From contig NZ_JARCHV010000003.1 of the NCBI RefSeq assembly GCF_028890485.2, positions 170,789-234,788 of the forward strand: 64,000 nucleotides of DNA. Reading direction: 5' to 3'. Positions 40,489-48,373 of the stretch are shown piece after piece. Position numbers and translations under genes: made by a program. This DNA is from Planococcus sp. SK3692 (GTDB lineage Bacteria > Bacillota > Bacilli > Bacillales_A > Planococcaceae). Under the pieces are notes generated by a model. It did not search any database and was not told the origin of the DNA. It was given only the letters and a program-made list of their open reading frames with translations. The first letter of the stretch is position 1. The number at the start of each line of letters is the position of its first letter.

Positions 40489-40788
40489 ATGGCAGAGGGC
40501 ATGGATTGGGTATGGCTAATCGGATTGTCACTAGGGGCTGTTGGGGCGGTGTATTTATTGCTGAGCCAGCAAATCCAGGCATTGGAGGTGCGCATGAAGC
40601 ATATGTCAAAACGCATTGAACAATTGGAAGCAGAAGTAACGTTGGAAGAACCGGCAATCAACGAGGAGCTGCGGCGCTTAATCGCTGAAGGCCAGGAAAT
40701 CCGGGCCATTAAAGCAGCGCGTGTCGCATTCGGTTATTCGCTCCTCGAAGCGAAGCAATATATCGATGGATTAAAAGAAAACGATTGA
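40489..40788 (+). CDS. Membrane-anchored protein with ribosomal L7/L12 C-terminal-like motif (99 aa)
   Basis: The ATG immediately follows the stop of the EF-G-binding protein, so translation is coupled. Residues 8-24 form a membrane helix (WLIGLSLGAVGAVYLLL), residues 25-55 look like a coiled coil (QIQALEVRMKHMSKRIEQLE), and the end carries EIRAIKAARVAFGYSLLEAK (about 71-90) then QYIDGL. That segment matches the L7/L12 stalk C-terminal pattern IKA-x-R-x-A-x-G-x-x-L-x-EAK-x-x-V/I, the helix-turn-helix through which L7/L12 recruits EF-G. Only this half of the L12 domain is present. A role with the FusB-type neighbour at EF-G is an inference. Confidence 0.7.
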   Translation: MAEGMDWVWLIGLSLGAVGAVYLLLSQQIQALEVRMKHMSKRIEQLEAEVTLEEPAINEELRRLIAEGQEIRAIKAARVAFGYSLLEAKQYIDGLKEND

Positions 40789-40829
40789 AACCAGTAGACT
40801 TTTGGGAAACTCAAGAAAGCCGTATTTTC

Positions 40830-40942
40830 CGAAGCTTATCGCTCGCTTTCCGTGGGCTCGCGCCCAAGCCTCCTCAGCCGCTTCGCTGCTTGCGGGGTCT
40901 CGGTCGTCTCGCTGATCCACTGGAGTCGAGCAAACGCTTCTA
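40830..40942. repeat. GC-rich palindromic intergenic repeat, Bacillales type (copy B)
   Basis: The stretch contains GCTCGCTTTCCGTGGGCTCG, AAGCCTCCTCAGCCGCTTCG and TGCGGGGTCTCGGTCGTCTC followed by GATCCACTGGAGTCGAGC. Read on the minus strand this is CTCGACTCC-AGTGGA, GAGACCCCGCA, GAGGAGGCTT and CCCACGGAAAGCGAGC. That block order matches a very common Bacillales intergenic repeat, as I remember it. Copy A at 431-560 is a more diverged member. The rest of the 345-base gap (40789-41133) holds only the terminator at 41035. Confidence 0.6.
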
Positions 40943-41034
40943 CAAATACTTAGCTAGGTCATTGATTTTTAGAAATCGAAGAGGCTAAAATCTTTTGAAT
41001 TATAGTGTGTTACGGAGTTATTCAACATTCTGCT

Positions 41035-41071
41035 AACAGGCTTTCCTCTAGAAGGAAAGCCTGTTTTTCTG
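41035..41071 (+). terminator. Rho-independent terminator
   Basis: AACAGGCTTTCCT pairs with AGGAAAGCCTGTT around CTAGA, followed by TTTCT. It presumably ends the FusB-L12-like transcript after the repeat. Confidence 0.85.
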
Positions 41072-41133
41072 TATTTCGGCAGGGTTTTGGCCGGAAGAAA
41101 CCGAAATAAAGGGAAAGGAAAGGGGGAGGTGTG

Positions 41134-42024
41134 ATGCGCCTCGCAACAATCCAGTGGAACGGCACAGAAGAAGCGGCGCTGGTCATGAAGGACGGCTTTT
41201 TGCCGCTGCGAAAGCTCAACGAACATACGGCAGAGAATTGGCCGACTGATTTGTTTACGCTGATCCAAACAGGTGAACTCGAGCTTTTGAAACGATGGCT
41301 GAGGGAAGAATTCGAGCGCATGCCGGAAGGGGCGCTCGAAGAATCGCTCATGCCGTTTTCCGAAGCGGATTACGCGCCTTTATACCGCCATCCCCGAAAA
41401 ATCTGGGGCATCGGGCTGAATTACGCCGAGCATGCGGCAGATTTGAAGGAAGTGTCGCCTCACACCGAACCGGCGAGTTTCATGAAACCCGATACGGCGA
41501 TTATCGGGCTGGGAGAGGCGATCGAGCTGCCCAAGCAGTCTGATCGGGTGACGGCGGAAGCGGAACTCGGCATCATTATCGGAACGGAATGCAAAAATGT
41601 CTCGAGAGAAGATGCGTTTGAAGTAGTAGCGGGTTTCACGACGATTATCGATATGACCGCTGAAGACATTCTCGAGAAAAACCCGCGCTATTTGACGCGC
41701 GCGAAAAGCTTCGATACTTTCTTCAGTTTCGGGCCGGAACTCGTAACGCCTGACGAAGTGGAGGCAGTGCTTGAACTGACGGTCGCAACTGTCAAGAACG
41801 GGGAAGTCCATCGGGAAAACAGCGTCTCGAACATGACGTTCCGGCCGCGGGACCTCATTGCGTTTCATTCCGAAGTGATGACGCTATTGCCCGGAGACAT
41901 CATCTCGACCGGAACGCCGGGGGCAGTCGTCATCCGCGACGGCGACGTGGTCGAATGCCGCATCGACGGCTTCAAAACCTTGCACAATCCGGTCGTAGAT
42001 TTGAAATTGCCGGGCCGTGAATAA
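41134..42024 (+). CDS. Fumarylacetoacetate hydrolase-family protein
   Basis: 296 residues from ATG 41134 (GTG 41131 also possible) behind GGGGGAGG. The FAH core is present: KIWGIGLNYAEHAAD (about residues 88-102), the metal-binding ELGIIIGTECKNVS region, RAKSFDTFFSFGP, and DLIAFHSEVMTLLPGDIISTGTP near the C-terminus. Family members hydrolyse C-C bonds of acylpyruvates or decarboxylate or hydrate related diacids, using Mg2+. Which substrate is used here is unknown. It converges with an SDR gene across a shared terminator and has no co-directional partner. Confidence 0.88.
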   Translation: MRLATIQWNGTEEAALVMKDGFLPLRKLNEHTAENWPTDLFTLIQTGELELLKRWLREEFERMPEGALEESLMPFSEADYAPLYRHPRKIWGIGLNYAEHAADLKEVSPHTEPASFMKPDTAIIGLGEAIELPKQSDRVTAEAELGIIIGTECKNVSREDAFEVVAGFTTIIDMTAEDILEKNPRYLTRAKSFDTFFSFGPELVTPDEVEAVLELTVATVKNGEVHRENSVSNMTFRPRDLIAFHSEVMTLLPGDIISTGTPGAVVIRDGDVVECRIDGFKTLHNPVVDLKLPGRE

Positions 42025-42027
42025 GTA

Positions 42028-42066
42028 AAAGACGGACATTCCCGAATTCTGGGTGTCCGTCTTTTT
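42028..42066. terminator. Bidirectional terminator
   Basis: AAAGACGGACA and CCC pair with GGG and TGTCCGTCTTT, followed by TTCT; A-rich on the left. Between the FAH and SDR genes. Confidence 0.85.
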
Positions 42067-42816
42067 CTATAATGCGGCCATGCCGCCGTCCACGCGGTAC
42101 TGGGCGCCTGAGATGAATGTGCTTTCGTCGGAAGCAAGAAACAATACGAGGTTGGAGATATCCTCGGATTCAGCGTAGCGGCCGAGCGGAATCGTTTTCG
42201 ACAAAGTTTTTTCAGTAGTACCGAGTCCTTCTTCAAGCGAACGCATCATGCGTGAATTGACCGGCGACGGATGGACCGAATTGACGCGGACTTGATGACG
42301 TGCACTTTCGTAAGCCGCGGCTTTCGTCAAACCGACGACCGCGTGTTTTGATGTGATATACGGGCTGACGTTCGGTGAACCGCTAAGGCCCGAAATCGAT
42401 GACATATTAATGACGCTCCCCGAGCCTTGTTTATACATGACGGGCAATACATGCTTCATGCCGAGAAATACGCCGCGCACATTGATGTCGATGACTTGGT
42501 CGAAATCTTCCACCGCCTGTTCGATGAGCGGAGCGACTTTTCCTTCGATGCCTGCATTATTGAAGAACACGTCGATCTTGCCAAACGCTTCGACCGCTTT
42601 GCCGACATAGTTTTTGACGTCTGCTTCTTTGGTAACATCGGCTTGGACAATTTCCACGCCGCTTCCTAGTTCTTGCTTCGATTCTTGGAGTGCCTGTTCA
42701 GAAATATCGATGAGCACGACTTTTGCCCCTTCTTCCAAAAACCGCTTCGCCGTCACTTTACCGATCACGCCAGCGCCTCCGGTAATGACGGCCACTTTTC
42801 CTTCCAGTCTTGCCAT
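42067..42816 (-). CDS. Short-chain dehydrogenase/reductase (SDR)
   Basis: 249 residues from ATG 42816, with GGGAGG upstream; the longer frame from 42849 lacks a site. Classical SDR motifs: cofactor loop TGGAGVIG (about residues 11-18), NNAG (about 85), the catalytic serine in NMSSISG, YITSK (Tyr and Lys, about 150-154). The aspartate at the end of the second strand (VLIDIS) suggests NAD+ rather than NADP+. Late residues HPSPVNSRMM resemble cyclopentanol or 3-hydroxy-acid type dehydrogenases. The substrate is unknown. Single gene. Confidence 0.88.
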   Translation of the reverse strand: MARLEGKVAVITGGAGVIGKVTAKRFLEEGAKVVLIDISEQALQESKQELGSGVEIVQADVTKEADVKNYVGKAVEAFGKIDVFFNNAGIEGKVAPLIEQAVEDFDQVIDINVRGVFLGMKHVLPVMYKQGSGSVINMSSISGLSGSPNVSPYITSKHAVVGLTKAAAYESARHQVRVNSVHPSPVNSRMMRSLEEGLGTTEKTLSKTIPLGRYAESEDISNLVLFLASDESTFISGAQYRVDGGMAAL

Positions 42817-42928
42817 TGTGCCATTCCTCCCTTGAATTGTTCTTTCCATCTTTTCTCTTTAAGTTTACTGATTACCCCAAATTAGTTCAAAACATTCTGT
42901 CTTTTGGGAAATTCCTTTCTTTTGCCTC

Positions 42929-42972
42929 TTGCTGCTTTCTATCTTTTCGATTAAAATAAGAACAAACGTTCT
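42929..42972 (+). promoter_or_regulatory. LexA-controlled promoter of the Y-family polymerase
   Basis: TTGCTG (42929-42934), a 17-base spacer and TAAAAT (42952-42957), followed directly by AGAACAAACGTTCT (42959-42972). GAAC-N4-GTTC is the core of the Bacillus LexA (DinR) box, and its arms here are perfect. Repression by LexA and induction by DNA damage are expected. Confidence 0.85.
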
Positions 42973-42988
42973 ATATAGGAGTGGCGAC

Positions 42989-44245
42989 ATGGGAAAACAA
43001 ACAGGAAAGCCCCGTTATATCGCCTGCATCGATATGCGCAGCTTCTACGCCAGCTGTTCAGCAGTCGAGCGCGGCCTCGACCCGATGGAAGCGTGCATCG
43101 CCATCGTCGGGAACCAGGAGCGAAAAGGCAGCGTCGTGCTTGCGGCCTCTCCGGAAATGAAAAAACGCTTTGGCGTCAGAACCGGCACGCGGCTATTTGA
43201 AATTCCGGATCATCCGGATATTTTGCTCATCGAACCAAGGATGCAGTTTTACTTGGAGATCTCGATGGCGATCACCGAGCTGTTCGCCCAGTATGTGCCG
43301 AAAGAAGACATCCATGTCTACAGCGTGGATGAGAGTTTTATCGATTTGACCGGCATTATCCATCTGTACGGAACTCCTGAAAAAGCAGCCATCGATATGC
43401 AGGATTCGATCATGCGCCAATTCGGCTTGCCGTCCGCTGTCGGCATCGGGCCGAATATGCTGCTGGCCAAGCTCTCACTCGATCTTGAAGGCAAGAAAAA
43501 AGGGCTTGCGCATTGGACAATGAAAGACGTGCCCAGAAAATTATGGCCGGTTTCCCCGCTCAGCAAAATGTGGGGCATTGGCAGCAAGATGGAGCGCAAC
43601 CTGAACAATATGGGAATATTCACAGTCGGCGATTTGGCGCGGGCGGATGTCAAACGGCTGGAAGACCGCTTTGGCATCATGGGCCATCAGCTGCATCAGC
43701 ACGCGCGGGGCATTGATTATTCGGAGCTTGGGTCGTTGCTTATCGAAGGCCAGAAAAGTTTCGGCAAAGGCCAAATTCTTTACCGCGACTATGAAACGCG
43801 TGAAGACATCCTGACGATTGTGCTCGAGATGTGCGAAGACGTCGCGATGCGCACCCGCGAAGCGCGCATGGCCGGGCGCACGATCCATTTAGGCATGAGC
43901 TACAGCAAAACCTCATTTGGCGGCGGGTTCTCTCGATCCCGTTCGATCGACGAAGCAACGAACGATACTTTGAAAATCTACGCCGTGTGCAAAGAACTGT
44001 TTCGCGAATTTTACACCGGGCAGCCCGTCCGGCAAATCTCGCTGTCCATCACCAATCTGGAAGACGAAACTTCGATGCAGCTGAGTTTATTCGAAGCGGA
44101 TAAATGGCAAAGGCGGCGCCTCGGTGCAGCGATGGATGCAATCAAGCGCAAGCACGGGCCGACCGCAATTTACCGGGGCGTTTCCGGTACAGACGCCGGC
44201 ACAGCGATTGACCGCACGAAGCTAATCGGCGGACATAAGAAATAA
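42989..44245 (+). CDS. Y-family DNA polymerase (UvrX/YqjW type)
   Basis: 418 residues from ATG 42989, behind ATAGGAG. Catalytic carboxylates are in ACIDMRSFYASCSA (D and the steric-gate region) and VYSVDESFIDLTG (DE pair, about residue 115). A thumb with two helix-hairpin-helix segments follows (MWGIGSKMERNLNNMGI). The little-finger region contains TSFGGGFSRSRSIDEATN. The spelling fits the UvrX/YqjW branch rather than DinB. It makes error-prone synthesis across lesions. No beta-clamp motif was confirmed, though QLSLFEAD (about residue 370) is a good clamp-binding candidate. The LexA box marks it as an SOS gene. Confidence 0.9.
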   Translation: MGKQTGKPRYIACIDMRSFYASCSAVERGLDPMEACIAIVGNQERKGSVVLAASPEMKKRFGVRTGTRLFEIPDHPDILLIEPRMQFYLEISMAITELFAQYVPKEDIHVYSVDESFIDLTGIIHLYGTPEKAAIDMQDSIMRQFGLPSAVGIGPNMLLAKLSLDLEGKKKGLAHWTMKDVPRKLWPVSPLSKMWGIGSKMERNLNNMGIFTVGDLARADVKRLEDRFGIMGHQLHQHARGIDYSELGSLLIEGQKSFGKGQILYRDYETREDILTIVLEMCEDVAMRTREARMAGRTIHLGMSYSKTSFGGGFSRSRSIDEATNDTLKIYAVCKELFREFYTGQPVRQISLSITNLEDETSMQLSLFEADKWQRRRLGAAMDAIKRKHGPTAIYRGVSGTDAGTAIDRTKLIGGHKK

Positions 44246-44262
44246 CAAATTTGGACCGAAGT

Positions 44263-44290
44263 AAAGCCCCGCCATATTGGCAGGGCTTTT
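44263..44290. terminator. Bidirectional terminator
   Basis: AAAGCCC-GCCA pairs with GGC-GGGCTTT around TATT. It serves the polymerase and the converging oxidoreductase gene. Confidence 0.8.
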
Positions 44291-45464
44291 ACTGTGCTTG
44301 GACGATGCGCGAGGCGGCTTCGCGTGCGCCGGAAATATTGCGTGCAATCGGCCCGACTTCCAGTTCTGCCAGCGGCCCCATCACATATAGTCCGGGGCCC
44401 CATTGCAAAGTGTGCGTGACGACAGGATAGCCGCATTCGGCACATTTTAAGCGTTGTTCTTCAATGACAGGCGATAGCCATTCGCGTCCTGGCAGCTGTG
44501 GCTGAAAGCCGGTTGCTAGAATAATGGTTCCTGTTTGATGAATCAGGCTGTCGTGTTCATCGATTAACGAAGTGACGCCTCGTTGCCGGACGGCTCTATG
44601 GACATGGCCGTCAGCGACCAATTCCGGAAACTGCCGAAGCTGCTTGCGCAATTTTGCATTCAAGTCCCGAGGAATCGAGCCTTTTCGGCGAGCGCGTACA
44701 ATCATTTCGCGCCGGCGTGTATACGAGCGTGTTTTCCGGAAAGCCTGTTGGTATTTCGGCCCAAGCCAGCCGGGATCGCTGTCGAAATCGTGGACCCGGA
44801 ATGGATGGCGCTTCAACAGTGTCACTTCCCCGGGGAACTGCTTATGGAGCTTCAAGGTCAAATGAACCGCTGTGATGCCGCCGCCGATAATCGTAAAGGG
44901 AGCTTGTGAGGCATCGAACTCCGGCAGTTCACGATCGAACACATGGAAGACCGAACCAGGGGATTCCATCCGTAATTGCTGGGCCCATTCAGGCCAGTGC
45001 AATTGCTCACCGGCGCCGATTGCAAGGACGATATTAGCGCCTGAAACCTGTATCCCGCTCGTCAGCTGGATCTTCCAGCCGGCTTCCAAGCGTTTGATTG
45101 ACTCCACGCGGCCTTGGATCCAGCTGCGGCGAATGTCCTGTTCGCGCATTAAATGCTCGCAATGTTCATGGAACAGCAGCAAAGAGGGCCGCTTGAATCT
45201 TCCGAGAAACGACGCATCTTCGCTAAAAGGGCTGTCTTTGGCATGGTTATTCAACGAAAAGGGATTCACGTCGAGATGATGGACAAAGGGCGATCGCAAG
45301 AAAGGCATGGAAATGGCTTCGGTGCAGCGTTTCCATTCGGACAACGGTTCTTTGTGAGGGTCGATAATCGCCATCTCTTCAGGTGTGATGCCTTTTTGCT
45401 TCCGTAAAAAAGTGGCCAGCGTCATTCCTTGGATACCGCCGCCGATAATAATCCATGTATGCAT
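44289..45464 (-). CDS. FAD/NAD(P)-binding oxidoreductase with a Zur box
   Basis: 391 residues. The FAD Rossmann loop IIIGGGIQGMTLAT is at the N-terminus, and a second nucleotide loop TIIGGGITAVHLTL lies about residue 190. ILATGFQPQLPG follows later, the usual ATG motif of this flavoprotein class. The C-terminal part has a CAECGYP pair of cysteines (about 346-349), which may bind zinc or iron. It resembles N-hydroxylating monooxygenases and related flavoproteins, but the substrate is unknown. GGGAGAG precedes the ATG. Its promoter region has a near-perfect Zur box, so it may belong to the zinc-limitation response. Confidence 0.78.
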   Translation of the reverse strand: MHTWIIIGGGIQGMTLATFLRKQKGITPEEMAIIDPHKEPLSEWKRCTEAISMPFLRSPFVHHLDVNPFSLNNHAKDSPFSEDASFLGRFKRPSLLLFHEHCEHLMREQDIRRSWIQGRVESIKRLEAGWKIQLTSGIQVSGANIVLAIGAGEQLHWPEWAQQLRMESPGSVFHVFDRELPEFDASQAPFTIIGGGITAVHLTLKLHKQFPGEVTLLKRHPFRVHDFDSDPGWLGPKYQQAFRKTRSYTRRREMIVRARRKGSIPRDLNAKLRKQLRQFPELVADGHVHRAVRQRGVTSLIDEHDSLIHQTGTIILATGFQPQLPGREWLSPVIEEQRLKCAECGYPVVTHTLQWGPGLYVMGPLAELEVGPIARNISGAREAASRIVQAQ

Positions 45465-45538
45465 GAGCGTTTCTCTCCCAACTGTTCAAAATTAAGTAAG
45501 CAAAGCCATTTCATAAAATAGCAATTCATTTAACTTTC

Positions 45539-45559
45539 AAATAGTAATAATTACGATTT
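45539..45559 (-). promoter_or_regulatory. Zur box in front of the flavoprotein gene
   Basis: AAATAGTAAT-A-ATTACGATTT differs from the Bacillus Zur consensus AAATCGTAAT-N-ATTACGATTT at one position. It stands 75 bases before the minus-strand gene at 45464 and 150 bases from the cobW operon box, so the two divergent units probably share Zur control. Confidence 0.75.
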
Positions 45560-45662
45560 ATTTTACACAGCATACATGCTGGAAGAGGAAAAGACAAGAG
45601 GTTTCGGCAAGCGAAGAGACGAGCCGTAAAAAAGGACCGTGAAAATTCTGCTGAAAAAATAC

Positions 45663-45714
45663 TTGCACAAATGATCAAGGCGCTTTAATATATAAAACGT
45701 AATCGTTACGATTT
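45663..45714 (+). promoter_or_regulatory. Promoter and Zur box of the zinc-starvation operon
   Basis: TTGCAC (45663-45668), a 17-base spacer and TAATAT (45686-45691) make the promoter. The Zur box AAAACGTAAT-C-GTTACGATTT (45694-45714) begins three bases later; it differs from the consensus at two positions. Zinc-loaded Zur here would block transcription of the metallochaperone and alternative ribosomal protein genes. Confidence 0.85.
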
Positions 45715-45745
45715 ATTGATTGAAACAATAAGGGAGTTAGATAAT

Positions 45746-46864
45746 ATGGACAAGCGCATCCCCATTACCGTATTGAGTGGATACCTGGGCGCGGGCAAGA
45801 CGACGTTATTGAATCATATTTTAAGTAATCGCGAAGGCTTGAAAGTCGCAGTCATCGTCAACGACATGAGCGAAGTGAACATCGACAGCGCGCTTGTCCA
45901 AAACGGCGGCTTTTCCCGCACGGAAGAAAAGCTGGTCGAAATGCAAAATGGCTGCATTTGCTGCACATTGCGCGAAGACTTGATCGTGGAAGTCGAGAAG
46001 TTGGCGAGTGAGGGGGATATCGATTATATCGTCATCGAATCGTCCGGCATCAGCGAGCCGGTTCCAGTCGCACAGACTTTCAGTTATATGGACGATGCGC
46101 TCGGGGTGGACCTGTCCGCCATGTGCCGGCTCGACACGATGGTGACAGTCGTCGACGGCCACGGCTTCTGGCGCGATTTTGCGTCAGGCGAAACTTTGCT
46201 CGACCGAAAAGAAGGCGCGACGGAATCCGATGAACGGGAGATTTCTGATTTGCTTATCGACCAAATAGAATTTGCAGATGTAATCTTATTGAACAAAACC
46301 GATCAGCTCACAGACGAAAAAGCGGACGAGTTGCACGGCGTTCTGCGGGCCTTGAATCCGTCTGCGAATATTCTCCGCACCGAACGTTCGCAAGTGGCAC
46401 TCGGCGAAGTGCTCAACACGGGACGCTTTGACTTGGACAAAGCGAGCCAAGGCGCCGGCTGGATCAAAGAACTCAACGAAGAGCATGTGCCGGAAACGGA
46501 AGAGTACGGCATCGCTTCATTCGTTTACCGCAGCGAAACCCCGTTCCATCCGGAGCGTTTGTTTGACTGGATCATGGACTGGCCGGTGGAAATCGTCCGC
46601 GCCAAAGGGTTTTTGCGCATCGCTACGCGCGATTCGTTTGCGACTTTGTTGTCCCAGGCAGGCCCTTCTGCGAGTCTTGAGACAGTAGGTGCGTGGGACA
46701 AGGCATACGGCGTGAAAATGACCGAGCTAGTGTTGATCGGCATCGAAATGGACCAACGAGACATCATTCAATCCTTGGATAGCTGCTTGTTGACACAACA
46801 AGAAATGGCGGCAGACTGGAGCGGGTTCAATGATCCGCTGCCGCAAACAGCCATGACTCATTAA
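45746..46864 (+). CDS. COG0523-family zinc metallochaperone GTPase (CobW/YciC/ZagA type)
   Basis: 372 residues from ATG 45746, behind AAGGGAG. Walker A is [13 protein letters not shown] (about residues 11-23), and the metal motif is [11 protein letters not shown] (C70-x-C72-C73). The GTPase base motif LLNKTDQL is at about residue 191. The C-terminal CobW_C domain includes [25 protein letters not shown] sequence. Zur-regulated members (YciC, renamed ZagA, in B. subtilis) deliver zinc to essential enzymes during zinc limitation. It leads an operon with zinc-independent ribosomal proteins, which strongly supports that role over nitrile hydratase or cobalamin functions. Confidence 0.9.
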   Translation: MDKRIPITVLSGYLGAGKTTLLNHILSNREGLKVAVIVNDMSEVNIDSALVQNGGFSRTEEKLVEMQNGCICCTLREDLIVEVEKLASEGDIDYIVIESSGISEPVPVAQTFSYMDDALGVDLSAMCRLDTMVTVVDGHGFWRDFASGETLLDRKEGATESDEREISDLLIDQIEFADVILLNKTDQLTDEKADELHGVLRALNPSANILRTERSQVALGEVLNTGRFDLDKASQGAGWIKELNEEHVPETEEYGIASFVYRSETPFHPERLFDWIMDWPVEIVRAKGFLRIATRDSFATLLSQAGPSASLETVGAWDKAYGVKMTELVLIGIEMDQRDIIQSLDSCLLTQQEMAADWSGFNDPLPQTAMTH

Positions 46865-46879
46865 AAAGGAGGAACGAAC

Positions 46880-47029
46880 ATGAGAGTAAACATTACACTG
46901 GCTTGCACAGAAACGGGCGACCGCAATTACTCCACGACCAAAAATAAGCGCAACAACCCGGAGCGCATCGAATTGAAAAAATATTGCCCGCGCTTGAAAA
47001 AAGTGACTTTGCACCGCGAAACAAAGTAA
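46880..47029 (+). CDS. rpmG: Zinc-independent ribosomal protein L33 (C-minus paralogue)
   Basis: 49 residues, with AAAAGGAGG before the ATG. The sequence follows L33 closely ([17 protein letters not shown], later [17 protein letters not shown]). The first CxxC pair is reduced to CTET and the second to YCPR, so the four-cysteine zinc ribbon is broken. Such C-minus forms replace the zinc-bound L33 when zinc is scarce, freeing the metal. It lies 15 bases after the metallochaperone gene. Confidence 0.92.
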   Translation: MRVNITLACTETGDRNYSTTKNKRNNPERIELKKYCPRLKKVTLHRETK

Positions 47030-47068
47030 TCTACTGAAAAATATTGCATAATAGAGAGGAGCCTATCG

Positions 47069-47338
47069 ATGGCCAAGAAATCAAAAGTAGCACGCGATAA
47101 AAAACAACGTGAAATGGTGGCGCGCTATGCGGAACTCCGCAAAGAACTGAAAGCGCAAGGCGATCACGAAGCACTGGCGAAACTGCCAAAAGATTCGTCG
47201 CCGACCCGTTTGAAGAACCGTTGCGAAGTGACGGGACGCCCGCGCGGCTTCATGCGCAAATTTGGCATGTCCCGCATCGCATTCCGCGACCTTGCACATA
47301 AAGGGCAGATCCCCGGCGTCAAAAAATCAAGCTGGTAA
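47069..47338 (+). CDS. rpsN: Zinc-independent ribosomal protein S14 (long, C-minus form)
   Basis: 89 residues. The long S14 form has [39 protein letters not shown] at its end (read in pieces), with only one cysteine where the short zinc form has CxxC-x12-CxxC. It replaces the zinc-containing S14 in the 30S subunit under zinc starvation; the equivalent B. subtilis gene (YhzA) is Zur regulated. It sits 39 bases after L33. Confidence 0.92.
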   Translation: MAKKSKVARDKKQREMVARYAELRKELKAQGDHEALAKLPKDSSPTRLKNRCEVTGRPRGFMRKFGMSRIAFRDLAHKGQIPGVKKSSW

Positions 47339-47360
47339 GAAAACAAAGGAGGCGTGGGCA

Positions 47361-47714
47361 ATGAATGACGGCATGATTGCCTATTTGCTGAAAAGCGAAG
47401 TGGCGAAACTGGGTGAGGAGCAGCGGCAATTATACCGCTTCATCATAGAACTGGAAGATGCGCTAGCTGAACAAGCGGATACCGTGGAGGAATTTCGCAG
47501 TTTGCTGGTGCTGCATTCGCCGTTCGAGCAGGCCGCTTACCGCTTTAACCGCTCGTTCAAAGAAGTTTCCGCCATGATGCAACAAATTGAAGCAGAACTC
47601 GGCGATAAGATCGAAGCTCGCCAAGAACGCGCCAAATGGCTCGACTATACAGACCGTTTCGCTGGTGAAACAGGACAGGAAGACAAGCTGGTTTTCCTGT
47701 TTATCAGCGAATGA
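47361..47714 (+). CDS. Hypothetical helical protein at the end of the zinc operon (117 aa)
   Basis: ATG 47361 follows AAAGGAGG and starts 22 bases after S14, with no terminator between them, so it is very likely part of the Zur-controlled unit. The protein is almost entirely helical and charged (KLGEEQRQLYRFIIELEDAL; later ERAKWLDYTDRF) and lacks membrane segments or metal-binding cysteines. I recognise no family. Candidate roles include ribosome assembly or zinc metabolism, by context only. A strong terminator follows. Confidence 0.7.
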   Translation: MNDGMIAYLLKSEVAKLGEEQRQLYRFIIELEDALAEQADTVEEFRSLLVLHSPFEQAAYRFNRSFKEVSAMMQQIEAELGDKIEARQERAKWLDYTDRFAGETGQEDKLVFLFISE

Positions 47715-47733
47715 ACTTTATCTGAATACGTAA

Positions 47734-47767
47734 AAGCCGCCAGAAAATTTTCTGGCGGCTTTTTTTG
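47734..47767 (+). terminator. Terminator of the zinc-starvation operon
   Basis: AGCCGCCAGAAAA pairs with TTTTCTGGCGGCT, followed by a run of seven T. Perfect palindrome. Confidence 0.95.
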
Positions 47768-47841
47768 TAGAGAAATTTTTGCCTTTTTATGAAACCTTTA
47801 TTGGAAATGAGAGTAAAATAATGAAAGGAGTCGAGAAAAAA

Positions 47842-48084
47842 ATGACACGCTGCACGAACTGCCAGTATCGCTGGAAGTCTAAAGAAAAGCATTGGTTGTA
47901 TGAATTGAAGGATGGCTGCCCGTGCCCGGATTGCGGAACTATCCAGTACATGAAAGTGGAAGATCACACATTTCGGGACATGGTGTTTTGGGGAACTTGG
48001 CTGGATTGTTTATGGGATATAAAAGATCATCTGTTCATGAAGCTGAGCAGTGAAAATGAAGAAGCGCAATTAAAGAAACGTTAA
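47842..48084 (+). CDS. CxxC-20-CxxC small zinc-finger protein (first of a tandem pair)
   Basis: 80 residues from ATG 47842, behind AAAGGAGTC; ATG 47821 is in frame but lies before that site. Two zinc-knuckle pairs, CTNC and CPDC, are separated by exactly 20 residues. This spacing defines a small Firmicute family whose TIGRFAM name (CxxC-20-CxxC, TIGR04104) I am recalling. Members usually have a C-terminal membrane helix; here the end is FWGTWLDCLWDIKDHLFMKL, more amphipathic than hydrophobic. Function is unknown. The next gene encodes a paralogue. Confidence 0.7.
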   Translation: MTRCTNCQYRWKSKEKHWLYELKDGCPCPDCGTIQYMKVEDHTFRDMVFWGTWLDCLWDIKDHLFMKLSSENEEAQLKKR

Positions 48085-48121
48085 GACTTTGTATATATAG
48101 AAGAAAATAGGATGGGGAAGG

Positions 48122-48373
48122 GTGAAGGACGTGGCACATTGCACAAATTGCGAAGTTAAATGGAAAGCGAAAGATATCTGGAAACTGGGCGTAGCAAAAG
48201 ATGGCAAGAACTGTCCATCGTGCGGTGCGAGGCAATATGTATCGTTCAACAATGGTGGGTTTTTGATGGGGCTCGGGTACGTGAGCGGAACGATCGGGCT
48301 GTTGCTCATCGTGCTGTTTCCGTATTACACCCGCTTAAGCAATCAGAAAGATGAAAAGCTGTATGGGGAATAG
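48122..48373 (+). CDS. CxxC-20-CxxC membrane zinc-finger protein (second of the pair)
   Basis: 83 residues from GTG 48122 (GTG 48131 is an equally good start). CTNC and CPSC are again separated by 20 residues, with shared residues W-K after the first pair and RQY after the second. Unlike its neighbour it has a clear C-terminal helix (GLGYVSGTIGLLLIVLFPYY), so it is membrane-anchored with the zinc finger inside. The stop codon overlaps the Nudix gene by 23 bases. A tandem duplication followed by loss of the anchor in one copy is likely. Confidence 0.7.
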   Translation: MKDVAHCTNCEVKWKAKDIWKLGVAKDGKNCPSCGARQYVSFNNGGFLMGLGYVSGTIGLLLIVLFPYYTRLSNQKDEKLYGE

